In this document: positions 22,505 to 33,467 of the stretch, in pieces | Numbering within the stretch: the stretch's first letter is position 1 | Layout of the letters: every line of letters begins with the position of its first letter | From: Ligula intestinalis | Lineage: Eukaryota > Platyhelminthes > Cestoda > Diphyllobothriidea > Diphyllobothriidae | Assembly: GCA_036362985.1 (NCBI GenBank) | Contig: JAYGXS010000002.1 | Coordinates: 91,628,500 to 91,692,499 of the forward strand | Direction: 5' to 3' | DNA length: 64,000 nucleotides | Notes under the pieces: model-generated | Databases searched by the model: none | Told to the model about the DNA's origin: nothing | The model's input: only the letters and a program-made list of their open reading frames with translations | Program-made: the position numbers and the translations under genes

Positions 22505-22935
22505 AAACATATGAAACTGGGGTGTCCATCCGATCTATCTGGTTAGGGTACATACTTGTCCCCGAAATTCCTTGATGTTCGTACCTGAGCGATATCAGGC
22601 TGTCGCTTAGCGACCTCAGAATATGATGGGACAAGTATGTGCCCTAACCAGATAGATCGGATGAACACTCCAGTTCCATCACATTCCCGATCAAAACCGA
22701 CAAAGCGACGAGCCAGTGGGGCCGAGGTAGAGTGTTAAACTCAACGACCGAAGGTCCTGGGTTCGAATCTCGGGTGTTCCAAACCTTGAGATTGGGTAAG
22801 ACTGGCTGATGACGACTAACAAGCCAGAAATGGCCATTCTGGTCTTCCTTGTTTTTGTGGGATCGATTCCATCATATTCTAAGTCACTAAGCGACAGCCT
22901 GATATCGCTCAAGTACAAGCCTCAAGGCACTTCCG
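22505..22935 (+). repeat. tRNA-derived SINE, tandem unit 1, with inverted leader
   Basis: The leader GGGACAAGTATGTGCCC (22628) is inverted at 22510-22565, forming a palindrome. It runs into the tRNA-like head (AGGTAGAGTGTTAAACTC; B-box GGGTTCGAATC at about 22760) and the body with a ribozyme core. The next unit starts 308 bp later at 22936 with the same leader, so two SINEs are in direct tandem. It is not a functional tRNA. Confidence 0.75.
22798..22846 (+). ncRNA. Hammerhead ribozyme motif in SINE (best copy)
   Basis: Stem I AAGACUGG (22798-22805) pairs over 8 bp (two G-U) with CUGGUCUU (22839-22846). CUGAUGA is at 22806-22812. Stem II is a partly paired hairpin, GACU/AGCC around AACA (22814-22825). 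GAAA is at 22827-22830, self-complementary AUGGCCAU at 22830-22837, and the cleavage triplet is AUU with the predicted cut after 22838. A zero-loop stem III implies pairing between two molecules. Family knowledge: schistosome Sm-alpha SINEs carry type I hammerheads. Activity here is not shown. Confidence 0.65.
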
Positions 22936-23290
22936 GGACAAGTATGTACCCAAACCAGATAGATCGGATGAAAACCCCAGTTCCATCCTATTCACGATCA
23001 CAACCGACAACGCAACGAGCCTTTGGTGCCGAAATAGAGTGTTAAGCTCAATGATCGAAGGTCCCGGGTTCGAATCTCGGGGGTTCCAACCCTTGAGATT
23101 GGGTATGACTGGCTGATGACGGCTAACAAGCCAGAAATGACCATTCCGGTTTCCCTTTGCTTTGTCGGATCCACTTCACCCTTTCCCACTAGTCGCCATG
23201 CGCCTGCTTGCCAAGACTCTAACGTCAGCCCCTCGGCAAAAACGGAACTTAACTGTTCTATTAGCAGACCGGCGATGTCCACATAATCAT
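22936..23290 (+). repeat. tRNA-derived SINE, tandem unit 2
   Basis: Leader GGGACAAGTATGTACCC, tRNA-like head with B-box GGGTTCGAATC at about 23070, body with ribozyme core, then a tail (ACGGAACTTAACTGTTCTATTAGC) that resembles the sequence preceding the SINE head at 10655-10700. Confidence 0.75.
23107..23151 (+). ncRNA. Hammerhead ribozyme motif in SINE
   Basis: Stem I GACUGG (23107-23112) with CCGGUU (23146-23151), CUGAUGA (23113-23119), perfect 4-bp stem II GGCU/AGCC (23121-23132) with loop AACA, and GAAA (23134-23137). Stem III is AUGACCAU, which is one mismatch away from the self-complementary AUGGCCAU. Cleavage triplet AUU. Confidence 0.6.
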
Positions 23291-23939
23291 AAATACATAT
23301 GCCTGTATCCGAAAGTTAGAGTACTGAGCAACCATTAGCCCACTCACATTTGAAGAACATGGCACGAGAACAGAGAAAGGAAAGGAGGAACTACTTAATC
23401 CTCGGGGTGTCGCGTACAAGAAGAATCACCGCATACCTGCCTTAAGGCCGTAGACTCGACCAACCGTAGAGAAAAAGACAAGCACTCCAGCCAAAAGTGT
23501 TTTAATCAACCAAAAAGGGGCAAATCCAAGGTCGCAATACGGTAAGATAAAAAATACGTTTGCATATACAGCTGTAAACAGTATGCACATGGAGAGGTAG
23601 CCTTAGTGGCAATCGCAAGACGCTGGAGTCACAAAAAGACGTGGAAAGGCCTCGCTGCTGGACGGGTGGGGATGGCGAACAGGATCTGCAGTAAGTGCTT
23701 TCTCTCTCTGCTAAGTAATTTCTGTACACCGTAACTGCTCTGAGCGTCAAAATATGCCCCAATAGGGCCATACAAATACACCAAATAGGAAAGCCCAACA
23801 CGTGTGCGTATATAAATGGCCGACAGGACAGGTAAGGCGATTAGAAATGTTTTTTTTCAAAAGGCAGAAGGAGTGCTTTCAGCTATACACGCAGACAAAC
23901 TCCGAGTATACAGCTTCCCCATTACCGGAAGGAAAAAAA

Positions 23940-23960
23940 GGGGGGGGGGGGGGGGGGGGG
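23940..23960 (+). repeat. 21-G homopolymer run
   Basis: An uninterrupted run of 21 G. A second G run with a (TG)n flank lies at about 24055-24078. The length is uncertain in any assembly. These lie just beyond the 3' end of the minus-strand gene, so C-runs could appear in its 3' UTR. Confidence 0.9.
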
Positions 23961-24255
23961 AATGGCCACGCAGGAGACAGACAATGCCTGGCTGTACACG
24001 GGTAAGGAAAATAAAAACAAAGATAAAGAAGTAATTGAAGGGGGTATGCATAAGTCAGTGTGTGTGTGGGGGGGGGGGTAAGAGTGGTACAGAAAATTTG
24101 TGATAAAGACACTTTACAAGGCACAGTCACGGTTTTGGATCTCAACACGCACCCAGAGGCCGCGCAATCAACTCCAAGTTTACAGTAGATATGCACAAAT
24201 GTGTCGGCAACCAAAAGCCCAAGGTAGTGGAATAGGGCGCACATTGGGGCTTCAC

Positions 24256-24926
24256 TCAGCCTAATGGGTGACTACTAGCTGGATCGGTCGTTTTCACCGC
24301 CTTTGCCGTCCCCTGTTCCTCCCGATCACTGTCGCTGGAATCGGATTGGTTTATCTGACGGTACCAGACCGAATTGTATCTAACGGGTCGCTGCGGTGTA
24401 CCCCGTTGACTCCTCGACCGAGTCCAAGCGGCGGGACTGCTTTGAGATTGGCGGAAAATCTGCGTATCAGGAGAGACGTTAGGTAAATGACAGCCATTGT
24501 TACCTTGATCGGCAGACTGCTCTGGCTTTGTATACTTGACATTGAGAACATCCCCCGCCTCGTGACCGCCAGCGTTGGTTACGCGACCATTGGCGTAGCC
24601 ATTCAGCCTCAGCACTGGTGAGCCGGCAGCTGTGGGTGAGTGTTGGGAGAGGCGAGACGCTGAGGAGCAGGGCCTAGTCAGCGGCACTGCGCAGTGTGCA
24701 CGGCGGTGCCGACGCCAACAACAGGCAATACTCACCTGGTAGACGATGAAGCCCAGAGCAGAGAACAGAAATACCAGACAAAGGATAAACAGTGTAATCC
24801 GAGTGGGATACTGAGTGAGCCAACTCCACGAACTGTTCGAGGCTCCGCCTCCTGAATTGGTCGAGGGCGATTGAGGGGCATCAACCAGGAATCCACCACC
24901 AACATTGGCCCAAGTCAAACAAAAAT
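24256..24926 (-). CDS. Furin/PCSK5-like convertase, terminal exon (membrane span and tail)
   Basis: Last coding exon. The acceptor is tactctgttccag at 24927, and the first two bases complete the Asp codon left by the exon at 41011. It encodes DFCLTWANVGGG, a Ser/Gly-rich stem, one hydrophobic span (ITLFILCLVFLFSALGFIVY, about 24738-24797), a Cys-Cys and Arg/His stop-transfer, then a polar tail of about 155 residues ending HPLG-stop at 24256. The tail holds YNSVWY and an acidic phosphorylatable cluster SDSSDSDREE. Membrane-bound furins use a tail acidic cluster for trans-Golgi retrieval. There is no kinase domain, which argues against an EGF-receptor identity. A perfect donor (CAG|GTGAGT) inside the exon at 24735 suggests alternative splicing of the tail. 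Confidence 0.78.
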
Positions 24927-27335
24927 CTGGAACAGAGTAAGACCAGTGCATTATTAAAGTGTAGGTTGAAGTAAGCAACACTGAAACCTGCACACTTAGG
25001 TCCTCAAATCCGGCACCAAATGTATATTGCTTCAAACCTGTCCAGACTGAGACTATCGAAATGTCAGAACGAGAGTTGCACTCACTTTAGCAGTCTGCCT
25101 TGAATGACAGTGGAGTTGGATTTTCGTCAGCTTCAGCAGCTGGCGGAAGCCTCCTGAAATAATTGAGCAGTGAGCGATTGCACAGTGGTATTTGTACGAG
25201 TTCCACAAGTGCGTTACCTAATCATCCCTTTTAGCACTGCGACCATCCCACCTCAGGCGACCGATCAGCTAGGCGGTGGCCTGTTGCAGGCGGTGGGGAA
25301 GAGAGTGAGATCGATCCTCAGCACATTTTTTCTCCATTAAAAACTAATCTGATGCGCTTAAAGCTATTACAATGCGCTAAAAGCCGTGGCTTGGAGGTTT
25401 GCCAACTGACGGGATAACTTGGACACCGCAGTCGGCCCAATGTGTGTCTTGTTGTGCGGAGTGGCTTACTACAGACTGAGAGTCAGACTCAATGGATCCT
25501 GCTTAATGTAGCGTTTGTGGCGCTCCCAGCGAGGCATGCTGTCGATATGCGTGTTGAGTGTTGATCTTGATATCGGGTCTGGTGTGAGAGTGGGGTAGAT
25601 TCTCCGCGAGTTTACCCTCACTGTAATCCAGTCACAGTCACCGCGTCTGCCTTCAGCCTGCTCAAGCTCGTGGTGGACATCGTCCAGAGCGAAGGTCGAA
25701 CTTTCGATACCTAATCATCACTTTAAACTTTTAGTGAGGGGCAAAACAATGGAGGAGCCAGGTTCCTATTCCTGCGGAGCAGTGTTTTATGCCCGGAACC
25801 CACCATATCCAGTGTTTGCATAATAAGAGGCACGCCGCAGGGTCAACGATTATCATCAGGGGTCACGTCCGACTCGGGAAAAAAGGCTGGTCGACTGTGT
25901 GCTATTCAGTATCTGCTGCGAATGCTCCCATTCCCACGAGGAGTCAACCTCACAGAAAAGCGCTCATACTCGTCTCCCTCGCTGCATGTCACGAGGGTAG
26001 ACACGACAGCTTCTAGCCAGGCCTGTGAGAAGTTGATCGGGTCTTCACATGAAGTGGGGCATTATGCTCTGACCTCGCCAGATCTAGTAATAAGAGGCGC
26101 GTCGTAGGCCCACTCGGGAACTAGGGCTGGACAATTCCGCAATTATTCACGCATGTGCAGCGCGGCAAACGCGAAGGTTTGATAAGTGCCAGTTTCAGAT
26201 AAATGGCCGGATGATTATGTGGGACAGAGATCGCAACTGGATGTGGGCGCACGCATCTCTCTAGCGATATCGGACGGACCGTCCTGCGCCCGATTGAAGA
26301 CACGCGGAACACGTCCACCAAACCGTGTGTTTGTGTGTGTGCGCGCCTGGATGCGCATAGTTTCGGTGATTACAGCGGCAGCCACAGCAATCACAACCGA
26401 GCAAGTGTGATGGCTCAGCCAGCGGCCCGCTAGCTCCACCGCCGCCGCCGTCAAACTGGCTAAACACACAGAGACGAGGGAGCGAGAAGGGCGCTCCCAA
26501 GTCAGCTGTGCGAAACCTTGGTCGGGGTACTGATACTGTGCTGACATGGCGGGGAGGGGGTGATAAAGGCCCCTCCCTGCATGCATACACGCACGCACGC
26601 CTGTGTGACCATGACGCAGACGTGCGCGTCCCCCCTCCCACTAAATAAACACACGCACACACGCTGAGAGAGAACATGTTCATTTAGTTGGCTTAAGTGA
26701 TCTCTCTCTCTCTCTACCTGCAGGTTCTCACCACTGACGACGACGGCAGCTGTAGCGCACTTGCGGGGCCCCGATACGCGCATTAAATGACTGCAGCCGC
26801 CAGCGTGTACGTACAAGGTGGCGTAGAGAAGAGCCGAATGACGCGGCTGCAGCAAACAACAGCACGCACATAGCGTGCTGCTAACAACTGGGGCATCCAA
26901 TTACCTGCCGCGGGGGGCGCAGAGAACCCCGACTGGCAAGTCAAAACACTACCCTAGTTCACGAGACACACGCACGCACCACGTGCAGGCTCCTTTGACA
27001 CCACAAACCAATAGACCTAACAAGGGTTCGGCCGAAGTTGTACTATAGTCCTGATTAAAAGACGCAGCGAAGATGATGATGCAATCGAGGAGGGAACCTA
27101 AACAGTCATTCTGGGATTCAGAAGGCCGTAGAGAGTTAATACTGCGCCCACCCCCCTACACGGGCAGCATGCAAAGTGCGGACCAGATCAAGGCATGGTA
27201 GACTTTGCGCGGGTCGTGCTCCCATAGAAAATGCGGGCGCGTTGGCGGCATGCGTAAGTGAAGAGGCAGGCACCAACCTCCGTGGGATAAGAGTCAGACG
27301 CAATGGCGTTGGCCGCGCCTACGCCCGATACCACC
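24927..27335. other. Intron sequence, simple repeats only
   Basis: The left part of the 16-kb intron. A possible exon at 25085-25153 (minus) is discussed among the rejected items. 26580-26720 is rich in CA/CG and TC dinucleotides, ending in (TC)n followed by CTGCAG. No protein domain was recognised. Confidence 0.5.
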
Positions 27336-27339
27336 TCCG

Positions 27340-28110
27340 GTCATTTTGACTCTGCCTTCACCGAAGTTATTCTCGAGCTGCATCCCTGACCAGGAGACGA
27401 CACCCCTGGAGATAAATGGCCATCAACTTGAAGAAGTAGACAGCTTTAAATACCTCGGGGCGAGGCTGCTACCGAATGGGCAGAGCAAGGGCGACATTGT
27501 CTCCCATATCGATGCTGCTCGCTGGGTTTTCTCAACCCTTCGAAAGCGCCTATGGATCCGACGTGACATCTCCATCCCCACGAAGATTCGTGCATACCGG
27601 GCATCCATCCGCTCAGTCCTCCTCTATGGATGTGAATGCTGGGCTGTGCGCGCTGAAGATGAGCGAAGACTGGAGGTCTTTGACCACCGATGCCTGAGAA
27701 CGATCCTGCGAGTTAAGTATAGCGACTTCATCTCAAATGAGACAGTCCGCAACCGCTGCGATCGTATTACGGGGATATCTCAGGCCATTTAAGAAAGGCG
27801 ACTGGGATGGTTTGGACACGTTCTCCGTCGTCCGCCTCACGAGCTATGCTGCCCTCAACCCGGCACCGCAGCCCACCTGGAAGCGTCGAAGAGGAGGGCA
27901 ACTGAAGACTTGGCTCGACACCGTCCATCAAGGCATAGAAGCAGTTCTTGGACCGTCTATCTTCGGTCTCCGTCACTGGAGAGGAGACTGGGTGGAGCTT
28001 TCCGGATCTGCTGCCGCCAATCGTCACGCATGGAGCGGTACCGTTCGTGACATCTTTGAGGCCGGCTAGATCAGACATGATCACAGCCCTAACAAGTACA
28101 AGTACAAGAA
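27340..28110 (+). pseudogene. RTE-like LINE, 3' fragment (RT C-terminus)
   Basis: 5'-truncated non-LTR retrotransposon. The first frame (27346-27792) reads SFKYLGARLLPNGQ, YGCECWAVRAEDERRLEVFDHRCLR and ISQAI, then a stop. The next part continues in another frame with KRRRGGQLKTWLDT and WVELSGSAAANRHAW. This block order is the hallmark of RTE-clade LINE C-termini in flatworms and other animals. It ends in a short tandem ACAAGT repeat (28093-28110), as RTE tails do. It is non-functional and lies in sense orientation on the plus strand, within an intron of the minus-strand gene. Confidence 0.8.
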
Positions 28111-28454
28111 TCGACTGTCGGGAAGTTAATGGCACCGGGGTGAGAGACAAAGCGAGGGGATGTTGCTCTGAATGTCTTAACACAATAAACTGACGGGCTT
28201 GGGATAAACGTGTCAAGAGGTTGCGATAAACACAATACACACAGGGACTACAGATTCGCCTAAGGAGTGCAGGTATAGAATCCACAGGCGCAGTTTGCCT
28301 TGTAATTAAGCCAGCAGACAGAACCAAAAGCCTGATCAGTACCTAGGCCACACCAATAGTTGCATTCACTAACCATAATTACCGTAAAAAATAACAAGTA
28401 CAGAGAGTATGCTGTAAGTGAAGAAGATTCTATCGCTGGGACAGCACTTTTATT

Positions 28455-28498
28455 CGCCTGACGTTTCAAAATCCCTCGCGGATTCTTCATCAGAGACA
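28455..28498 (-). ncRNA. Hammerhead ribozyme motif, PLE type (intact core)
   Basis: On the minus strand: stem I UGUCU with AGGCG (28497-28494 region and 28459-28455, with G-U pairs), CUGAUGA (28493-28487), a stem II of up to seven pairs (AGAAUCC/GGAUUUU, one G-U pair), GAAA (28467-28464), C, and GUC (28462-28460) with predicted cleavage after 28460. Only C separates GAAA from GUC, so stem III would be the palindrome ACGU pairing between two molecules. That fits the minimal dimeric hammerheads described from PLEs. Confidence 0.72.
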
Positions 28499-28659
28499 TG
28501 AGCATCAAGCAGTAGCAGATACGGGTAAAACGTGCAAAGGAAGTTACCGTATTTTTAGGAGAGAGTCCTTACTGTACACTTACGACAAACAACAACAATG
28601 AATAATAAATATTTCAACTTTCTGTGCGTGTTTTACCCGTTTCTGCTACTGATTTCTGC

Positions 28660-28712
28660 TCATATCTCTGAGGAAGAAGCCGCGACGGATGTCGAAACGT
28701 CAATTAATTCCT
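28660..28712 (+). ncRNA. Hammerhead relic, PLE type
   Basis: Plus-strand partner of the previous motif. CUGAGGA replaces CUGAUGA, GAAACGUC is kept, and the 3' side of stem I (AAUUAA) is lost. Probably inactive. Confidence 0.5.
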
Positions 28713-28740
28713 GGGGCTCGTATGTTCGCTTTTTTTGGAA

Positions 28741-29603
28741 GTATTCTTCAAAACCCTGTACACTGCATTTCACGATGGAAGGTGCAGCTTAAATAACTCT
28801 CCAAGAGATCTGTTGAAAGTAAGGCTCTATACGACATGGCTAAATTAAAGTACTATTAATTTCGACGGACTGCAGTGACATCTCAAATAGTAAGGGTCTC
28901 CCGCAGAAGCAATCGAGAAGGAGTTTGCAAAGTTTAAAGCAGGCAGTGACGTACGGCTTTGCGCAGGGCAGAACTGACAGTGGGACGGTGGAGACGCAGC
29001 CAAGAGTTGTTGAATACCACAACAAGGCACACAGGAGCCGAAAGCAGGGTATGCATCTGAAAGCGACAGCTGCCTGTTATCCTCCATATCGGGAGGTAGA
29101 AGGCACGCAGGTGCATTCTGTGCGCGGTCGCACTGCACACAGTCGTCCGCCTTTGGACCCCGACACAGTGCGCAAGTGGAGTGACAAGGAAGGCAGTCCT
29201 AATGACAGCAGAATGAAAATGAACAGACATGAGGACGAATGCACTCAGTTTTGCTAAGCGTTGTTTTTTTCGTCAGAAAACAGGGCAGACAGTATCAGAA
29301 TCCGTATCAGTTTATTGAGAAAAAGCTAGGCAAACGCCTTTGGACCCCATTGATCACATCAGTACAAAACGCTTCCGAAACGAGAGGACTGACATTACCA
29401 TTTTTTCGAGACTGTAGAAAGTTCGAGGGGGACAGAGGCGTTTCAATTCACAGTTGCCCGAGGAGGGATTTTTGGCAAATCCGTCTGCACAGGTAATGCA
29501 GGTGTTTGGCCCTGTAGATTAAGTAGAAAAAAGAACCGTGGTAGAAAACAAAGACGTTCAAAATAATGTTTAGGCAAGTGAGGACGCCAGAAGAGCTCTT
29601 ACC
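28741..29603. other. Intron, no recognisable feature
   Basis: ORFs on both strands are short and lack domains. Nothing supported before the assembly gap. Confidence 0.4.
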
Positions 29604-30003
29604 NNNNNNNNNNNNNNNNNNNNNNNNNNNNNNNNNNNNNNNNNNNNNNNNNNNNNNNNNNNNNNNNNNNNNNNNNNNNNNNNNNNNNNNNNNNNNNNNN
29701 NNNNNNNNNNNNNNNNNNNNNNNNNNNNNNNNNNNNNNNNNNNNNNNNNNNNNNNNNNNNNNNNNNNNNNNNNNNNNNNNNNNNNNNNNNNNNNNNNNNN
29801 NNNNNNNNNNNNNNNNNNNNNNNNNNNNNNNNNNNNNNNNNNNNNNNNNNNNNNNNNNNNNNNNNNNNNNNNNNNNNNNNNNNNNNNNNNNNNNNNNNNN
29901 NNNNNNNNNNNNNNNNNNNNNNNNNNNNNNNNNNNNNNNNNNNNNNNNNNNNNNNNNNNNNNNNNNNNNNNNNNNNNNNNNNNNNNNNNNNNNNNNNNNN
30001 NNN
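29604..30003. other. Assembly gap (400 N)
   Basis: Four hundred Ns, probably a scaffold estimate. The right edge begins with a TAA/TAATAA microsatellite (30004-30020), a likely reason for the break. 30021-31302 holds no recognisable feature. Confidence 0.99.
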
Positions 30004-31302
30004 TAATAATAATAATAATAGCCTGCTTTACAGAACCGAGAAAAATCATAAAAGCCATTTCGAGTTTTGCTTTAGCTGATCAGCAAGTAGCGAGTTAATT
30101 TGCCTAAACTGGCAAACGTTAGAAAGCTTCGCCGATTCAGATAGGGGAAATTTTACAGTCAGAAAGCAAGTTGTTGCAGTTCTTCTAGGTAGCGAACAAT
30201 TTTGCGTAAAAAAAGTAGACAAAAGAGCACACTGGCGTTCCACTGCGAGCATCTGAGTGCTCTTGAACTTCATTCGCCTAGGGAATTATTGATCCTACGC
30301 GGAAGCACTGTGCTCACTACTCAGCAGTCACAAAAATTGCGTCAATTGAACACATTTAATAGACGACATAATAAAAACTGGAAATACAAGGTCAAAGTGA
30401 GATTTTAGGGAATCGAAAGGCATCGTGTGATTCCCGCCTTTATTCAATCGCATGGTGAAATACCATCGTAACCGAAACCGAAAAATGGCCAAGTATGCCT
30501 CAGCAGCCGATAGGACAGCAGTACTCCCATACTAATGGGAAATGGGCTAGGAAGGGGGGTCACATAGACAGTCTAAAATATCAAAATAGCCTCCTGGGTG
30601 CATGCAAACGATATCCGAGCAGTCCAGTGTCCAAAATTCATACAGAGGAAATCAGGTTTTTTTCATAAAACCAGACTGGAAGTTTTGCAAACCGGGAATA
30701 GCCCAAATATCTCGCTGCTGACTGTGGGGAACTCGCACATCACACTTACTGAGTAGTATCAGCTTAACAACGTAATTTAATATACACTTTATTTTAGAGA
30801 ATAAGGGTCACAGTACCAAGAAAAGAAGAGAGCGAACTCACTGTACGCGATGAAAAAATAAAGATCGGGCTGGTACGATGTAGCAAAACTCAAAGTAGAA
30901 GATTAAAATAAATTGCGAAGGAACATTAACCCATGTAAAACATTCAATGAAAATAATGACAACAATGAGTAAGTGCAAGAAAATACTATAAAACGGGGAT
31001 AAGAAAGCAGTAGTAAGAAGGAAAACACAAACAGTAAAGTTCTTTGAAGGTTAAAGAAGATAATGGGAACAGAAGTATGATGGTATAAATAAAAAGCGGG
31101 TCATTTAGGGAACAAATTTAGTTGGGAGAAAAGAAAATAATCAAGTGGCCATAGATGGCATATAAACGGCACACAGGAATAGACGCACACTGATCCACTG
31201 GGTTCTTGCAGCAAACAGGCCTTGAACCTCGAGGTGTTTGCTATGAGAATTCAAACAGATCTGTGTCCGCTCATTCTTGAATGAATAAAGGTAAAAGTAG
31301 CT

Positions 31303-31825
31303 TATGTAGGCTCACTCATGCACCTCTAATCCCAGCCTTTTCTCCTACAAAACGGTGGATATAGAGCTTTGGGGGGTAGGGAAATAGGATAGGCAGAGAA
31401 GGAAATTGTTAGAAGAAGTGTAAAATAAAACAAATGTAGTCGAAGTTGCTGCCCGCGGCCGCTGGAAGTAAGTTATTTCGCATGTAAATTGAAGGTGTGG
31501 GTGGTGCTTCGCGCCGCGGACTATACTAATCTAACTCCAGCACGGTAAGTTGGACCTCAGGTTGCAATTTTTCTGGAAATTCAAGAAACCTGCAATTTTG
31601 TAATCGGGTTTATCCGCAACAAGTTAAACGATAACACAGATCAAGAAAATCTACAGATATAAATCAGCAACACTTCTAAATACAAAATAAAATGCATTTA
31701 GCATTTATCAAAATATATACCACTGTGCACTCTAATTCCCCACCCATAAAGCCCTATAACCACCGTTTTCGTAGGAGAACATACAGAGAGTAGGGATTAA
31801 TGAGTGGGCCTACAAAACCTACTGT
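31303..31825 (+). mobile_element. MITE-like element, copy 2
   Basis: Terminal inverted repeats of about 95 bp: TGTAGGCTCACTCATGCACC...CTCCTACAAAACGGTGG on the left and its reverse complement around 31725-31825. The interior carries GCCCGCGGCCGCTGG and 'ggtgcttcgcgccg', shared with the elements at 60300 and 11580. Too short for a transposase. Confidence 0.7.
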
Positions 31826-32059
31826 TGCCTGACTAAATACCTAGTTATAACGACAGGCGTTGCCAAGTGACGGTAGACCGAAGAACTTGGAATTGAACAT
31901 CGTACAATAGGTCTGCACCCGCGAGGGAAGGTGGCAGCGATCATGAACGTAGCACACTTTCTCATCGAGGCGCCCGTGAGAGCGAGAACAATTTAAACTA
32001 CCACCAGCAGTCAGCCGGTGCAGTTGATCGACGACTATAACACGAGGCTGGCGGTAATA

Positions 32060-32184
32060 CGCATTCATTCTACGCCGGCAGAAGAGTAGGCACCACGCCC
32101 TGACGATGAAAACGAGAATGTTTTTGAAACAATTGCCTAAATATAACCTGGTCCCAGGAATTGACCTCTTTCCCTCTTCTTTTT
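32060..32184 (+). repeat. PLE pseudo-LTR, second ribozyme subfamily
   Basis: CUGACGA (32100-32106), a stem II of A/U pairs around CGAGAA, and GAAA (32126-32129) are present, but the cleavage triplet is lost (CAAUUGCC for CGUCAGC). The outer end TTTTTCCGGGGATGATG follows at about 32180 and joins directly to a PLE coding fragment of the first subfamily. Confidence 0.55.
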
Positions 32185-32189
32185 CCGGG

Positions 32190-32920
32190 GATGATGTTCA
32201 GAGAAAATGGCTACCCGCGCAACTTCGTCAACTGATGCTTGCGCAAACAAGATGGTCAACAAACGCGCACCGACGCCAAAATTTTGCGAGCAATCACGTA
32301 CGTCAAAAAAATTTCTGAAGCTGTCGGCCGCCTTTTCGCAGCACTTGGAGTTGGAGTCTCACACAGGCCAGAGGCAACCATAAGGCGTCAGATAATGAAA
32401 CCAAAAGACCAACTGCCACGGCAAGAAACATCAAGAGTCGTCTAAAAGATCTGGTGCAGTTGCGGGCGAAGCAACCATGTCGGAGAAACTGACAGACTTC
32501 CCAAGACGCAAATTGCCGAACACGCGGCAGCAGTGCGGCGAAATGATGCCAATTCTCAAGTTGCGGCTCATTCCACGAGACCCGGCCACACATTAAAATT
32601 TGATGAGGCCGAAGTTCTCGCAACAGGTGACAATCGGGTGAGCCGAGAACTACTTGAGTCATGGTTCACGGGCCCCCAATCAATAAAAAAGTGCAACGAT
32701 TTGCCCAATCATTATTCGGTGCTGAGACTCAAGTTGACCAAAGCAAGTCGCCACTTGGGATACGGACAGGCCTAAGCAAGCACCAGAGGGTCAGATAGCC
32801 GCGCAATCATCAGGCCGCAGTCCACCACGCATGATGAACGTTCAACAGGTCACAGCCCACATGCCGACCAACAAACTATCCACGCACAAGAAGCTAATTG
32901 ACGTTAATTGTCTCTTTATG
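32190..32920 (+). pseudogene. PLE GIY-YIG fragment, 3' part
   Basis: Begins ENGYPRNFVN (compare ANGYPRNFVNQC in PLE1), then AITYVKKISEAVGRLF and GVGVSHRPEATIRRQIMKPKD, a stop, and a second stretch with the endonuclease region: CSCGRSNHVGETDRL, HTLKFDEAEVLATGDN, SRELLESWFTGPQS. In-frame stops and a damaged YIG strand (NHVGETD) make it non-functional. The 3' untranslated part continues to 32920, is interrupted by a solo LTR, and resumes at 33468. Confidence 0.82.
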
Positions 32921-33467
32921 TGTCGTGACCTCGTGTGTTCCTGTGTCAACACCGGTTATGTTCCCCCAGTGCGTGTTAGGACGAGAAGACAGGATGGGAG
33001 AACAACTAGTACTTTATTGTCACTTATACTAGTACATCAACTCTGCTCGGTGTGTCCAGCAGTAGCCTTCTGTGGTCGGTCTCCTCTAGGCAGCAGTCTC
33101 ATCTAGCAGCGTGTCCACAACAGAGTCCACACTCTGCTAGGGCCTCGCTATTTAAGGGGCAGTTGTCCATTGCTCCCCATTGGCTGTCCATTGTCATCGT
33201 GCGCAAGCTTGCTTTTGCACGTCTGGTATCTGTCCTCGCGTGACATCAATGTAGGAAGCAGTCCGGCTGCAGGGCCACCTGACTCCGCAAGCCTTCTTTG
33301 TCCTAGCCTGTATGCGCCGGATGCACTCACGTGACCTCGCACGGTCTGACGTCTGGGTGAAGAGATCTGCCACTCCAACACATCCCACTGTTACAAGGGT
33401 TGAACTTTCCGGCGTGCCCTCGGAATGTCTGTGTAGCTGTCTGGGTGACGTGCCTGTCCCCCCAACA
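32921..33467 (-). mobile_element. Solo LTR nested in a PLE
   Basis: 547 bp, TG...CA on both strands, homologous to the solo LTR at 1756-2219 in opposite orientation. It splits the PLE 3' region. The flanks TTATG (32916-32920) and GTATG (33468-33472) share four of five bases, consistent with a slightly mutated target duplication. On the minus strand GACAATAAAG near its 3' part is a candidate polyadenylation signal. It inserted after the PLE. Confidence 0.78.

Larger units (their letters stand above)
28425..28740. repeat. Head-to-head PLE pseudo-LTR pair
   Basis: The minus copy 28425-28535 and plus copy 28620-28740 share TTTTACCCGTTTCTGCTACT, the ribozyme region and the outer signature in mirror orientation. 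No coding sequence lies between them. One ribozyme (minus) is intact in core; the other has CUGAGGA. Confidence 0.75.

Noticed and set aside
22715..22780. Genuine tRNA gene
   Set aside because: The A- and B-box-like words are present, but the acceptor and D arms do not fold, and the same head recurs in a repeat body, so it is a SINE.
25085..25153. Possible minus-strand exon between ttatttcag and AAA|GTGAGT
   Set aside because: The splice sites look good, but its length breaks the phase between 41011 and 24926, and the best-looking frame (RLPPAAEADENPTPLSFKAD) ends in a stop at the donor. It may be an alternative terminal exon, but I cannot support it.
29566..30058. Long ORFs of X residues
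   Set aside because: They span the 400-N gap.
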